Shown here: piece by piece, positions 45,211 to 54,886 of the stretch
How positions within the stretch are numbered: position 1 is the first letter of the stretch
How the letters are laid out: the number at the start of each line of letters is the position of its first letter
Assembly: GCF_042678045.1 (NCBI RefSeq)
Contig: NZ_JBHUDI010000003.1
Span: forward strand, 186,001-250,000
Source of the DNA: Natrinema amylolyticus_A
Lineage (GTDB): Archaea; Halobacteriota; Halobacteria; Halobacteriales; Natrialbaceae
Direction of reading: 5' to 3'
Length of the DNA: 64,000 nucleotides
Translations under genes and position numbers: made by a program
Notes under the pieces: model-generated
Databases searched by the model: none
Seen by the model: the letters and a program-made list of their open reading frames with translations, nothing else
What the model was told of the DNA's origin: nothing

Positions 45211-46752
45211 ATGACAGCCAACACATACGTCGGTGCGGTAGACCAGGGGACGACTGGCACCCGCTTTATCGTGTTCGATCACGAGGGGCAGGTCGTCGCG
45301 AACGCCTACGAGAAACACGAACAGATCTATCCAGAACCCGGCTGGGTCGAGCACGACCCGATCGAGATCTGGGAGAACACCAAAGCCGTCATCAGACAGG
45401 CCCTCGGCCAGGCGGGTATCAGTCCCGACCAACTCGAGGCCATCGGGGTAACCAACCAGCGAGAGACGACGCTGCTGTGGGACGCCGACACCGGCAACCC
45501 CGTCCACAACGCCATCGTCTGGCAAGACCGTCGGACGACCGACCGCGTCGAAGCCCTCGAGGAAAACGGAATGGTCGAGATCATCCGTGACAAGACCGGT
45601 CTCGAGGCCGATGCCTACTTCTCGGCGACGAAAGCCGAGTGGCTGCTCGACAACGCTGATCCGATCAAACTCGAGCGCTCCCGGCCCGAGGATATCCGCG
45701 ACCGGGCAGAGCATGGAGAGGTCCTGTTCGGGACGATCGATACGTGGTTGATCTACAACCTCACGGGCAACCACATCACCGAAGTCACGAACGCCTCGCG
45801 GACGATGCTTTACAACATCCATGACCTCGAATGGGACGACGACCTGCTTTCTGAGTTTTCGATTCCCGAAGCGATGCTTCCCGAGGTTCGTCCCTCGAGC
45901 GACGACGCCACCTACGGGACGACCGACCGCGACGGCTTTCTCGAGGCTGAGGTCCCGGTCGCGGGCGCGCTCGGCGACCAGCAGGCGGCCCTGTTCGGCC
46001 AGACCTGTTTCGACGCCGGCGACGCGAAGAACACCTACGGCACCGGCTCGTTTTTCCTGATGAACACCGGCAACGAGGCTGTCGAATCCGACCACGGCCT
46101 GTTGACGACGGTCGGCTTCCAGCGCTCGGGCGAGGACGTCCAGTACGCACTCGAGGGGTCGATCTTCGTCACCGGCGCGGCGATCGAGTGGCTCGAGGAC
46201 ATGTCGCTGATCGACAACCCTGCCCAGACGGCGGAACTCGCTCGCAGCGTCGACACGACCGATGGCGTCTACGTCGTGCCCGCCTTCACCGGATTGGGAG
46301 CGCCCCACTGGGACCAGCGCGCACGCGGCACCATCGTCGGGATGACGCGGGGCACCCGCAAAGAACACGTCGTCCGCGCGACCCTCGAGTCGATCGCCTA
46401 CCAGACCCGCGACGTCGCGGAGGCGATGGAGGCCGACTCGGGCATCGAGATGACGTCACTGAAAGTCGACGGCGGCGCGGTCAAGAACAACTTCCTCTGT
46501 CAACTCCAGTCGGACATCATCGGTTCGAAGATCGTCCGCCCGGTGGTCGACGAGACGACGGCACTGGGGTCGGCCTACGCCGCCGGCCTCGCGGTCGGCT
46601 ACTGGAGCGACCTCGACGAACTGCGGAGCAACTGGCAGGTCGACGCCGAGTTCGAATCCGAAATGAAGCCAGCTGAGGCCGACCGGCGCTACGACCGCTG
46701 GAGCGACGCCGTCGACCGATCACTCGACTGGGCACGGGACAGCGAGGAATAA
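45211..46752 (+). CDS. glpK: Glycerol kinase
   Basis: This 513-residue FGGY kinase starts MTANTYVGAVDQGTTGTRFI with the phosphate-1 loop. It has NQRETTLLWD and NAIVWQDRRTTD for glycerol binding, GDQQAALFGQ and GTGSFFLMNTG for nucleotide binding, and the C-terminal FGGY signature region LKVDGGAVKNNFLCQLQSD. It phosphorylates glycerol to glycerol-3-phosphate, the substrate of GlpABC encoded divergently. Glycerol is a main carbon source for haloarchaea. The length is normal and nothing is missing. Confidence 0.97.
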   Translation: MTANTYVGAVDQGTTGTRFIVFDHEGQVVANAYEKHEQIYPEPGWVEHDPIEIWENTKAVIRQALGQAGISPDQLEAIGVTNQRETTLLWDADTGNPVHNAIVWQDRRTTDRVEALEENGMVEIIRDKTGLEADAYFSATKAEWLLDNADPIKLERSRPEDIRDRAEHGEVLFGTIDTWLIYNLTGNHITEVTNASRTMLYNIHDLEWDDDLLSEFSIPEAMLPEVRPSSDDATYGTTDRDGFLEAEVPVAGALGDQQAALFGQTCFDAGDAKNTYGTGSFFLMNTGNEAVESDHGLLTTVGFQRSGEDVQYALEGSIFVTGAAIEWLEDMSLIDNPAQTAELARSVDTTDGVYVVPAFTGLGAPHWDQRARGTIVGMTRGTRKEHVVRATLESIAYQTRDVAEAMEADSGIEMTSLKVDGGAVKNNFLCQLQSDIIGSKIVRPVVDETTALGSAYAAGLAVGYWSDLDELRSNWQVDAEFESEMKPAEADRRYDRWSDAVDRSLDWARDSEE

Positions 46753-46755
46753 TCT

Positions 46756-47829
46756 ATGCATCCACCGCTCCTCCAGCTCCCGATCATCGGTATGGAGACC
46801 GACGCGTTCGTCCTCCTGCTCATCGCCGCCCTCGCCGGCGGTGCGTTCGGTGCGGCACTCGGCGCGCTGCCGTCGTTCATCTTTACGGGATTCGTCGTCT
46901 TCCTCGGCGAAGGTATCGCGATTCTCCAGCGCGAAGTCGGTGCGGTCGAGGGCATCCCGGCTAGTGAACTCGGTGCTGGCATCACCGGAACGATCGGCTT
47001 CGGTGCCGTGACCGGTCCCCACATCGCCTTCGCTGGCGGTGTCGCCGCGACGGCCTACGCCGGCAGGCGGTATCCCGAGATGGAACCCGCCGGCTGGGAC
47101 TACCACTTCGGAAAGAACATCCTGTACGCGTTCGGCACCAAACCTGACATCCTCGCGGTCGGGGCGATCTTCGGCGCAATCGGGATGCTCATCACCCAGG
47201 TCATGACCGGGATCGGGTTCCCGACGGACAACATTGCGCTCTCCGTCGTGGCAACGGCGTTCCTGGCGCGACTCGCCTTTGGCTACCCGCTCGTGGGCAA
47301 AGTCGGTGGCTCGAGTATCCTCGACATGTCGCCGTTCGAGCGCGAGGAAAAACGCATGGCGACCGACGGCGGCACTGAGACCGAGCGGCTGGCGACCGAG
47401 CCGTGGCTCCCCCACCAGTACAAGTGGCCCGGCGTGGCGACTATCGGCATCGTCGGCGGGATCCTCGGGGGCTACATCTGGCTCGAGACCGGGAGCATCT
47501 TCCTGGGCTATGCGATCTCCGCGATCAGCCTGCTGTTTCTCAATCTCGGCGTCGAGAAGATTCCGGTTACCCACCACATCACGCTCCTGGGCGCGGTGGG
47601 TGCGATCATCGCGATGCCGGCTATCGGGAGCGAACCCGTCGCGTTGCTCGTTGCCGGTGTGTTCGGCGCGATCAGCGGGCTCCTCGCCGAGGTGACACAG
47701 CGGATCTTCTACTCGCATTCCGGGACGCACGTTGACCCGCCGGCGATGGCGATCGCGATCTTCATGTTCGTGCTCGGCGTGCTCTATCTGGCTGGCCTCC
47801 TCCCCAACGCGGGCTATCTTGGACTCTGA
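46756..47829 (+). CDS. GlpK-linked polytopic membrane protein, candidate glycerol uptake protein
   Basis: This 357-residue protein has eight or nine hydrophobic spans (for example AFVLLLIAALAGGAFGAALG and LAVGAIFGAIGMLITQV) and a Gly/Ala-rich small-residue character. A polar cytoplasmic loop of about 45 residues lies near residues 190-230. It starts three bases after the glpK stop, so the two are certainly co-transcribed. The family is known in haloarchaea next to glpK but has no NPA motifs, so it is not an aquaporin-type facilitator. Glycerol transport is inferred from context alone. Confidence 0.7.
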   Translation: MHPPLLQLPIIGMETDAFVLLLIAALAGGAFGAALGALPSFIFTGFVVFLGEGIAILQREVGAVEGIPASELGAGITGTIGFGAVTGPHIAFAGGVAATAYAGRRYPEMEPAGWDYHFGKNILYAFGTKPDILAVGAIFGAIGMLITQVMTGIGFPTDNIALSVVATAFLARLAFGYPLVGKVGGSSILDMSPFEREEKRMATDGGTETERLATEPWLPHQYKWPGVATIGIVGGILGGYIWLETGSIFLGYAISAISLLFLNLGVEKIPVTHHITLLGAVGAIIAMPAIGSEPVALLVAGVFGAISGLLAEVTQRIFYSHSGTHVDPPAMAIAIFMFVLGVLYLAGLLPNAGYLGL

Positions 47830-48022
47830 CCGCCGTGTACACACCATCCGGTGGTCTGTTTTTGGAGGGTCTGTCGGATGGTCCGACACACGGTACTGTT
47901 GTCGCCCACAGCAAGTGATCGAGTGATCGGTTTATGCTCGGCAGCCCGACCACCGCGTCGTCGTCCCTCCCTGAGCCACCGTCACTACTAGTTTATTCTC
48001 CCATGTGATGTGCTATCTAGGT

Positions 48023-48526
48023 ATGGGTACACAGACAAGTCCAGAATCGACGCCGACTGTGATGAGTGCGACCGATGGGAAGGCGCTGTGGTCCGTCGGT
48101 GTGCTGATGGTCTTCAAGGCCGATGCCGGGCTGACAGACGGTGCGTTCACCCTGCTCGAGCACACCGCCCCTGCCGGGTACGAAACGCCGTACCACGTCC
48201 ACCACGGCGAGGATGAACTGTTCTACGTCCTCGACGGTGCGATCGACTGCTACTACGGCGATGACGGCGAGAACGTGAGCCGAGTCGGTCCGGGAGAGAC
48301 GGTTTTCCTCCCTCGAGACGTCCCCCACGGATTCCGTGTCGTGAGCGATGATGCCTGTCGGATGCTCGTACAGGTGACGCCGGCAGGCCTCGAGGAGCTC
48401 TTCAGGGAGGTCGGTACGCCGGCGAAACGACTGGAGACGCCGCCGCAAGCCGAACCGGACGTGGCGGCACTGACCGGAGCCGCCGCAGAGTATCAACTCG
48501 ACATCCTCGGGCCGCTTCCGGATTGA
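48023..48526 (+). CDS. Cupin-domain protein
   Basis: This protein of about 167 residues starts MGTQTSPESTPT (48023; in-frame ATGs at 48005 and 48008 would add up to six residues). The single cupin barrel has motif 1 PYHVHHGEDELFYVLDGAID with two His and a Glu as metal ligands, and motif 2 PGETVFLPRDVPHGFRV. The C-terminal 40 residues are helical. Small quercetinase-like cupins often carry a divalent metal, but the substrate is unknown. It stands alone between glpK/transporter and the phosphatase gene. Confidence 0.8.
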   Translation: MGTQTSPESTPTVMSATDGKALWSVGVLMVFKADAGLTDGAFTLLEHTAPAGYETPYHVHHGEDELFYVLDGAIDCYYGDDGENVSRVGPGETVFLPRDVPHGFRVVSDDACRMLVQVTPAGLEELFREVGTPAKRLETPPQAEPDVAALTGAAAEYQLDILGPLPD

Positions 48527-48564
48527 ACCGACCGCTTTAGGTCACCCAACCTTGAGTCACGGGT

Positions 48565-49248
48565 ATGACCGCCGATCCACCGCTCGTGCTCGACGTCGAC
48601 GGCACCCTGACCCGTCCCGAGGGATGGGGTATCGATCCCCGCGTCTTCGATCCGCTCCGCGAGTGGGATGCACCCGTCGTGATCGCCACCGGGAAGGCCT
48701 TTCCCTATCCCGTCGCCCTCTGTCACTTCATCGGGATTCCCGAGCTCGTCGTCGCCGAAAACGGCGGTGTCGTCTACACCGGCGACGACGTCTTCTTCAC
48801 CGCCGACCGCGAGGCTGCCCAGGCCGTCACCGAGGAGTACCGGGCCGCGGGCTACGATCTCGGCTGGGGCGAGGAAGACACCGTCAACCGCTGGCGCGAA
48901 ACCGAGATTGCTGTCAACTTGGACCAACCACTCGAGCCACTGCGTGAAATCGCCGCGCGTCACGGCCTCGAGGTCATCGACACCGGATACGCCTACCACG
49001 TCAAGGATACCGACCCGAACAAGGGCGCAGGACTCGAGCGGATCGCCGAGCACATCAATATCGACCTCAAGGAGTGCGTCGCCGTCGGCGATTCGGTCAA
49101 CGATGTCTCGACGTTCGAGGCCGTCGGTCGCGGGTTCGCCGTCGCCAACGCCGACGAGATGGCGAAAGCGGCCGCCGACGAGGTTCTCGACGAGATCCAC
49201 GCCGATGGGACGCTCGCGGTGCTCGAGCGGGTTCGCGGGACGCGCTGA
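48565..49248 (+). CDS. HAD-family phosphoglycolate phosphatase-like protein
   Basis: This 227-residue protein has HAD motif I LDVDGTLTRPEG near residue 8, motif II VIATGKAFPYPV, a cap region (about residues 80-150), the motif III Lys in DTDPNKGAGLERI, and motif IV VAVGDSVNDVSTFEAV. Build and length match the archaeal TA0175-type phosphoglycolate phosphatases. These hydrolyse 2-phosphoglycolate from DNA repair or carbon metabolism, although sugar-phosphate substrates cannot be excluded. It starts 38 bases after the cupin gene and may share its transcript. Confidence 0.88.
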   Translation: MTADPPLVLDVDGTLTRPEGWGIDPRVFDPLREWDAPVVIATGKAFPYPVALCHFIGIPELVVAENGGVVYTGDDVFFTADREAAQAVTEEYRAAGYDLGWGEEDTVNRWRETEIAVNLDQPLEPLREIAARHGLEVIDTGYAYHVKDTDPNKGAGLERIAEHINIDLKECVAVGDSVNDVSTFEAVGRGFAVANADEMAKAAADEVLDEIHADGTLAVLERVRGTR

Positions 49249-49335
49249 TCGGTTCAGACGCGAAAGATACCAGTCCCGGGAAATCACCTGGAACGAGCCA
49301 GGCGCGACAGGTCAAAGAAACGCGGTCGCTCGAGT

Positions 49336-49701
49336 TTAGCTTCCGCCGCCGTTCGAGTCACCGTCCGCTGACGTGTCGGTGACCTCGTCGGTCTCCTCTT
49401 CTGCAGACGACTGGACATCGTCCATGTCGAGGGGGGAGCCGAGTTTGTCCTCGTCGACCGCTTGCTCGAGGGTCCCCTTATCGGCCACCGCGCCCAGTCC
49501 TTGCTCTTTGACCGCGGACTGGATTGTCCCGGCGTCGATCGCTGAGTCGACGGTCCCGTCGTTCGTCGACGATTTCAGGGCCCGTCGAACGATCAGATAT
49601 CCTGCCAGCGCCGCCCCGCCCGAGGCGACCGCGCCCGGAATCCCGTAGCGTTTGTAGCCGAACGTGACCGCCTTCTTGCCGATCGTGTACGCTCCAATCA
49701 T
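49336..49701 (-). CDS. Small haloarchaeal membrane-anchored hypothetical protein
   Basis: This 121-residue protein has a basic N-terminus (MIGAYTIGKKAVTFGYKRYG), a hydrophobic glycine-rich segment (about residues 21-40, GIPGAVASGGAALAGYLIV) and a long acidic, disordered tail ending DGDSNGGGS. The tail has a loose pattern of short helices (AIDAGTIQSAVKEQGLG, KGTLEQAVDED). I recognise no domain. The composition is fully haloarchaeal, and an upstream AT-rich element near 49780 (CTATATAG) fits a promoter. Confidence 0.65.
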   Translation of the reverse strand: MIGAYTIGKKAVTFGYKRYGIPGAVASGGAALAGYLIVRRALKSSTNDGTVDSAIDAGTIQSAVKEQGLGAVADKGTLEQAVDEDKLGSPLDMDDVQSSAEEETDEVTDTSADGDSNGGGS

Positions 49702-49936
49702 GTCCTGTTGTTCGGCTGGATCCCGGAAGAGGGCGCGGCTTTCGTACGGAAGGAGACGGATAGTAACGACCTGCCCAATCTATATAGTATCCCGATATGA
49801 ACGAGAGTTAGACGTGTGAGACAGATACGGCATCGAAAGGCGCTTCTACCGATCCGTTTCCTCGAGCGGTGCGTACTGACTGGCGACACTCTATAGATTT
49901 GCCCATATTTATGTTCGAGCGGTCGAATCCCCGTAC

Positions 49937-50932
49937 ATGGAGACGCGCAAGGTTCAGGTCACGGGCGGGTCGACCTACACCGTCTCGCTGCCGAAGACGT
50001 GGGCGACCGAAAACGACGTCGGCGCCGGCACGACTGTCGAGTTTTACCCCGAAGACGACGCACTGTTGCTGACGCCTCAGAGCGACACCGAACGCCAGGA
50101 AGGCACCCTCGACATCTCCCAGCTCGAGGGCGAGCGCCTGACGCGGGCCGTGATGACGATGTACGTCAGCGGCTTCGATATCATCAGACTCGAGGCGGGC
50201 CGAATCACGACTGACCAGCGCCGGGCGATTCGCAGCGCGACGCAGGGGCTGGTCGGCGTCGAAGTGTTAGAGGAGACGACCGACAGCGTGGTCATTCAGG
50301 ACCTGCTCGATTCCTCGGAGCTGTCGATCGTCAACGCGGTCACGCGGATGCGCCTGATCTCCCAGTCGATGCTCGAGGATGCCGTCCGGGCGTTGATCGA
50401 GAACGACGACGACATCGCACACGACGTCATCGAGCGCGACGACGACGTCGACCGACTCTGGCTCGTCGTTTCGCGGATCTTCCGGGCAACGCTTCGCTCC
50501 CCGCGGGCGGCCGAGGAACTCGGCGTTCCCCGCGAGGACTGTTTCGACCTCCACTCGAGTGCCCGCCAGCTCGAACGCGTCGCCGACCACGCCGCCAAGA
50601 TCAGCAACCTCGCGCTCAAACTCGATGAGATCCCCGCGGACGTCGCCGCGGCGCTCGAGGAACTGCAAACGGACGCGTCGATGATTCTGGAGAAAGCGAT
50701 GGACGCGCTGTTCGCCGAGGCGGCCGACGAGGCGAACCGGCTCGGCCACGACGCCCGCGAGGCCGTCCTCGAGATCGACCAACATACGCGCCAGATCGAC
50801 GATATGCTCCGGGATCTCGATCCGGTGCAGGCCCAGTCGCTGGGATTGATCGTCGACTCGCTGTCCCGAAGTGCCGACTACGGTGGCAATATCGCCGAGA
50901 CGGCGCTGCAGAAGGCCGCACCGCGGCCCTGA
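49937..50932 (+). CDS. AbrB-PhoU phosphate-uptake-type regulator
   Basis: This 331-residue protein has an N-terminal AbrB/SpoVT swapped-hairpin DNA-binding domain (residues 1-50, KVQVTGGSTYTVSLPKTWAT and VEFYPEDDALLLTP). Two PhoU-like helical repeats follow, with acidic metal-binding blocks (NDDDIAHDVIERDDDVDRLW and SARQLERVADHAAKISN). Haloarchaea use such fusions to control phosphate transport genes. No pst genes are in the window, so the target cannot be named. It is monocistronic, 94 bases before the rpa operon. Confidence 0.85.
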   Translation: METRKVQVTGGSTYTVSLPKTWATENDVGAGTTVEFYPEDDALLLTPQSDTERQEGTLDISQLEGERLTRAVMTMYVSGFDIIRLEAGRITTDQRRAIRSATQGLVGVEVLEETTDSVVIQDLLDSSELSIVNAVTRMRLISQSMLEDAVRALIENDDDIAHDVIERDDDVDRLWLVVSRIFRATLRSPRAAEELGVPREDCFDLHSSARQLERVADHAAKISNLALKLDEIPADVAAALEELQTDASMILEKAMDALFAEAADEANRLGHDAREAVLEIDQHTRQIDDMLRDLDPVQAQSLGLIVDSLSRSADYGGNIAETALQKAAPRP

Positions 50933-51026
50933 CGTCTGCAGCGCGATTTCACACCGCCAGCTCGGCGCCGTTCACTTTCACCCTCCTGCGGGAACGCTTT
51001 TTAAGCCCCACTCCGAAAGGCAAACG

Positions 51027-52301
51027 ATGGAACTCGACGACCGTGCCGAGGATCTCGCCTCCGACCTCGGTGTCGACAAAGAGGAGGTCAAAGCTGACCT
51101 GCAGAACTTAGTGGAGTACAGCGTTCCGATCGACGAGGCAGTCCAGAGCCTCCGACGGAAGTACGGCGATGGATCCAGTGGCGGTGGTGGGACACCATCG
51201 TCGAAAGACGTTGCGGAGATCACGCCCGACGATAGTTCGGTCACCGTCACTGGCGTCGTCTTGACGGCCGGCAAGCGGTCGATCCGCTATCAGGGCACCG
51301 ACCACGTCATCGTCGAAGGCCGGCTGGCTGACGAGACCGGCGTCATCGACTACACCGCGTGGGAGGACTTCGGCCTCTCGCCGGGCGATACGATCACCGC
51401 GGGCAACGCAGGCGTCCGCGAGTGGGACGGCGAGCCCGAACTCAACCTCGGCGAGAGTACCTCGCTTTCCTTCCTCGAGGAGTCGCTCGCCGTCCCCTAC
51501 GAGATCGGCGGCGACGCCCAGCTGGCCGACCTGCAGACGGGCGACCGCGCCGTCACTATCGAGGTCTCCGTCCTCGAATGCGAGCGCAAGACGATCGACG
51601 GCCGCGACGGCGAGACGGACATTCTGAGCGGCGTCTTCGGCGACGAAAGCGGCCGGCTTCCGTTTACGAACTGGGACCCAGCCCCCGAAATCGAGGAGGG
51701 TGGCTCGGTTCGTATCGAGAACGCCTACGTCCAGGAGTTCCGCGGTGTCCCCGAAGTCAACGTCTCCGAGTTCTCGACGGTCACCACACTCGAGCGTGAG
51801 ATCGACGTCGGCAGCGACACTGCGACGATGGATATCGGTGAGGCCGTCGCAACCGGCGGGGTCTACGACGTCGAAGTCGTTGGCAACTTGCTGGCGGTCC
51901 GTGACGGCTCCGGCCTGATCCAGCGCTGTCCGGAGTGTTACCGGGTCATCCAGAAAGGGCAGTGTCGAACCCACGGTGACGTCGACGGCATCGACGACAT
52001 GCGCGTCAAGGCGATCCTCGACGACGGCACCGGTGCCGTCACGGTCGTCCTCGACGACGAGTTGACCGAGCGGGTGTACGGTGGGACCCTCGAGGACGCC
52101 TTAGAACAGGCCCGCGAGGCGATGGATCAGGAGGTCGTCGCCGATACGATCCGCGATCGCATCGTCGGCCGCGAGTACCGCGTGCGTGGACACCTTTCGG
52201 TCGACGAATACGGCGCGAACCTCGATGCCGAGACGTTCGAAGAGAGCGACGACGATCCGGCCGCACGTGCGACGGCCTTCCTCGAGGAGGTGGACGCATG
52301 A
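51027..52301 (+). CDS. rpa1: Replication protein A, multi-OB-fold with zinc finger
   Basis: This 424-residue protein starts MELDDRAEDLASDLGVDKEE at 51027; a longer upstream frame is rejected because it includes the promoter and has no RPA similarity. OB fold 1 spans about residues 70-150 (VTVTGVVLTAGKRSIRYQG) and OB fold 2 about 168-260. A zinc finger C-P-E-C...C-R-T-H near residue 300 is followed by a third OB-like region. It binds single-stranded DNA in replication and repair. Its stop overlaps the next start (ATGA), the usual haloarchaeal rpa operon layout. Confidence 0.9.
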   Translation: MELDDRAEDLASDLGVDKEEVKADLQNLVEYSVPIDEAVQSLRRKYGDGSSGGGGTPSSKDVAEITPDDSSVTVTGVVLTAGKRSIRYQGTDHVIVEGRLADETGVIDYTAWEDFGLSPGDTITAGNAGVREWDGEPELNLGESTSLSFLEESLAVPYEIGGDAQLADLQTGDRAVTIEVSVLECERKTIDGRDGETDILSGVFGDESGRLPFTNWDPAPEIEEGGSVRIENAYVQEFRGVPEVNVSEFSTVTTLEREIDVGSDTATMDIGEAVATGGVYDVEVVGNLLAVRDGSGLIQRCPECYRVIQKGQCRTHGDVDGIDDMRVKAILDDGTGAVTVVLDDELTERVYGGTLEDALEQAREAMDQEVVADTIRDRIVGREYRVRGHLSVDEYGANLDAETFEESDDDPAARATAFLEEVDA

Positions 52302-54013
52302 GCGCGAACGGCAACGAGAACGGCGACGAGATCCCTGGAAGGGAGATCGCCTATCGGCTCTTCGCGGCCGAGTACGACGATGCCTCGCTGTCCTATGCCG
52401 AAAGCGACGAAGAACGCGCGCCGAACTACGTGATTACGCCGACCGGCGCGCGGCTCAACCGCGTGTTCGTCGTCGGGACGCTCACCGAGGTCACGTCGGT
52501 CAACGACGAGATGGTCCGTGCCCGCGTCGTGGATCCCACCGGTGCGTTCGTCGTCTACGCCGGCCAGTACCAGCCCGACGAACTGGCCTTCCTCGAGGGA
52601 GCCGAGCCCCCTGCCTTCGTCGCGGTGACGGGCAAAGCTCGGACATTCCAGCCCGACGATTCGGATCAGGTCTACACCTCGATCCGCCCCGAGAGCATCG
52701 CGGCGGTCGACGCCGACACCCGTGATCGCTGGGTCGTCAGCGCGGCCGAACGAACGCTCGAGCGTATCGGCAACTACGCCGCAGCGACCGAACTGGACGG
52801 TCAGGGCGATGCCCTGACTGACGCTCTCCGCGATGCTGGCGTCGAAGCCGGTCTCGCGGCGGGGATCCCGCTCGCACAGGACCACTACGGCACGACGCCG
52901 TCGTACCTCGCGGCGCTGCGCGACTGTGCGCTCGAGGCGGTCGAAGTCGTCGCGGGCGAGCGCGATCAGGTGAGCGGCCTCGATCTCACCCCTGACGCGA
53001 CGAGCCCGGACTTCGACGCGACGGCTGCGTCGCTTGCCGACCTCGCCGATCTCGAGCTCGACGCGCTCGAGGCCAGCGTCGAACCCGAGCCTGAACCCGG
53101 CGCTGCGCCCGACGAACAGTCGACGGAGCCGGTTGCGGCGACAGCCGGCGGTGACACAGCGAACGCAGGCTCCGGTTCCGCGGCCGGCACGGCGACGAGT
53201 ACGCCGTCGGAGACGGCAGAGCTCGACGACGATCTCGAGACGGAGACAGCCGAAATCGACCACGAAACCGAGACGGTCGACGCCGACCTCGAGACGGAGA
53301 CAGCCGAAATCGACCACGAAACCGAGACGGTCGACGCCGACCTCGAGGCAGATATCGACGATACCGCCGAGCCGGAAACCGAGTCCGAGCCGGCAGCCAG
53401 TGAGCCAGCGGCGATCGATGCCGCAGCCGATGCCGACACGCTCGAGACCGAGGACGAGGACGACACGACGGACGACCTCGGCGACTTCGACGCTGGCGAC
53501 GTCGACGACGGGATGTACGAGATGGACGAGGAGGAACGCGAACAGCTCGAAGCAGAGTTCGGCGCGGAGTTTACGACCGGCAGCGAGGTCGACGACCCCG
53601 GCGAGGCCGATATCGAGGTGCCCGACCCAGACGAGGGCGACGACGCGCTCGCGGGAGAATCGGCAGAGGACGCCACCGAACAGGACAGCGATCTCGGCGC
53701 ACCGCCCGAGTCCGGACTCGAGGCAGCGGCGTCCGACGAATCGGAACCGGCGACCGAAGAACCGGAACCCGACGCGGACACCGACGGCGCTGCAAGCGAC
53801 GACGAGCCGGCCGCCGACGTCGACCTCGAGGACTACGTCGTCGAGACGATGGAGAAACTCGACGACGGCGACGGTGCCAACCGAACCGCGGTGATCGAGA
53901 CGGTCGCCGACGACACCGGCGTCTCCCCCGACGAGGTCGAAGACGCGATCCAAGACGCGCTGATGGGCGGCCAGTGTTACGAACCCGACGACGAGACGCT
54001 GAAAGCGATCTGA
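52298..54013 (+). CDS. RPA-associated protein (RPAP) with long acidic repeat region
   Basis: This 571-residue protein has an N-terminal OB-like domain (residues 14-135, AYRLFAAEYDDASLSYAESD and NRVFVVGTLTEVTSVNDEMV), then a helical region to about 260. A very acidic linker of about 200 residues follows. A C-terminal winged-helix-like domain (DYVVETMEKLDDGDGANRTA, VEDAIQDALMGGQCYEP) closes the protein. The linker includes a 54-base direct repeat. RPAPs bind and co-operate with their Rpa; the overlap with rpa1 supports this. The acidic linker is longer than I would expect and may be species-specific. Confidence 0.85.
   Translation: MSANGNENGDEIPGREIAYRLFAAEYDDASLSYAESDEERAPNYVITPTGARLNRVFVVGTLTEVTSVNDEMVRARVVDPTGAFVVYAGQYQPDELAFLEGAEPPAFVAVTGKARTFQPDDSDQVYTSIRPESIAAVDADTRDRWVVSAAERTLERIGNYAAATELDGQGDALTDALRDAGVEAGLAAGIPLAQDHYGTTPSYLAALRDCALEAVEVVAGERDQVSGLDLTPDATSPDFDATAASLADLADLELDALEASVEPEPEPGAAPDEQSTEPVAATAGGDTANAGSGSAAGTATSTPSETAELDDDLETETAEIDHETETVDADLETETAEIDHETETVDADLEADIDDTAEPETESEPAASEPAAIDAAADADTLETEDEDDTTDDLGDFDAGDVDDGMYEMDEEEREQLEAEFGAEFTTGSEVDDPGEADIEVPDPDEGDDALAGESAEDATEQDSDLGAPPESGLEAAASDESEPATEEPEPDADTDGAASDDEPAADVDLEDYVVETMEKLDDGDGANRTAVIETVADDTGVSPDEVEDAIQDALMGGQCYEPDDETLKAI
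53233..53346 (+). repeat. 54-base tandem repeat in the RPAP acidic linker
   Basis: A 54-base unit (coding ETETAEIDHETETVDADL) occurs twice in direct succession, with a partial third start. The unit length is a multiple of three, so expansion keeps the frame. Confidence 0.75.
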
Positions 54014-54022
54014 TCGGCCGCG

Positions 54023-54862
54023 ATGCGAGATGATCCGAACCGTCCCAGCCCCGGGGGCACGTCGCCGTCGGCACACGTCGAGCCAGTCCCCGGCGAACCC
54101 GCCGCCACTGCCACGATAGTAGGCGAGCGGCTGCTCCTCATCGCCGACTACCACGCCGGCTACGAGGCCGGTTTGCGATACGAACGCGGCGTCGAGGTAC
54201 CAAGCCACGCGCCCGACCGCCGGGAGCGACTGCTGGCGCTGTGTGAGCGCACCCAGCCCGATCGGCTGGTGGTTCTCGGTGACCTCATGCATTCGATCGG
54301 CGATCCGGGCGGGGCCGAACGCGGCGAACTCGAGGTGCTGTTCGAATCGTTCTCGGCCGACCTCGCAGTGACGGTCGTCAAGGGAAACCACGACGGTCGC
54401 ATCGAAACCTGGCTCGAGGATAGCCACGACATCGACGCGACGGTCGACATCGTCTCCGGCAGGGGAATCGCCTTCAGCGACATCGGCGTCTGTCACGGCC
54501 ACACGTGGCCCGATCCGGCAGTCCTCGAGCGCGACGTGGTCTGTCTGGGCCACGAACACCCCTGCGTGCGGCTCACGGACGAAGTCGGCGGGAGCCGCGC
54601 CGAACGCGCGTGGCTTCGCGGCCGGCTCGCGCCCGCGCCGTTTCGCGAGCGGTCCGACTACGAGGGCGTGTCGTGGCTCGAGCATGCCGACGAATCGCCG
54701 CCACGCGTCGTAGTGATGCCGGCGTTCAACGACCTCGTCGGCGGGACGTGGATCAACGTGGCCGGCCAGTCGTTTCTCTCGCCGTTTCTCCCCGACGGGC
54801 TGACCGACGGTGAGGCCTATCTGCTCGATGGGACACGACTCGGGCCGTACGAGTCGGTCTGA
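54023..54862 (+). CDS. rpe: RPA-operon calcineurin-like phosphoesterase
   Basis: This 279-residue metallophosphoesterase has LLIADYHAGYEAG (D-x-H metal motif, with Tyr between), LVVLGDLMHSIGD (GD), VVKGNHDGRIE (GNHD), VCHGHTWP and CLGHEHP (GH-x-H), a complete set of metal-binding motifs. In haloarchaea such a gene regularly follows rpa and rpap, nine bases away here. Its role in DNA repair with RPA is not biochemically settled. Confidence 0.88.
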   Translation: MRDDPNRPSPGGTSPSAHVEPVPGEPAATATIVGERLLLIADYHAGYEAGLRYERGVEVPSHAPDRRERLLALCERTQPDRLVVLGDLMHSIGDPGGAERGELEVLFESFSADLAVTVVKGNHDGRIETWLEDSHDIDATVDIVSGRGIAFSDIGVCHGHTWPDPAVLERDVVCLGHEHPCVRLTDEVGGSRAERAWLRGRLAPAPFRERSDYEGVSWLEHADESPPRVVVMPAFNDLVGGTWINVAGQSFLSPFLPDGLTDGEAYLLDGTRLGPYESV

Positions 54863-54886
54863 TGGCGCGTCGGTGAGCGAACCCGG

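Noticed and set aside
53233..53346. CRISPR-like repeat
   Set aside because: The repeat is in frame, directly adjacent and without spacers, inside a coding region. No CRISPR array is seen in the window.
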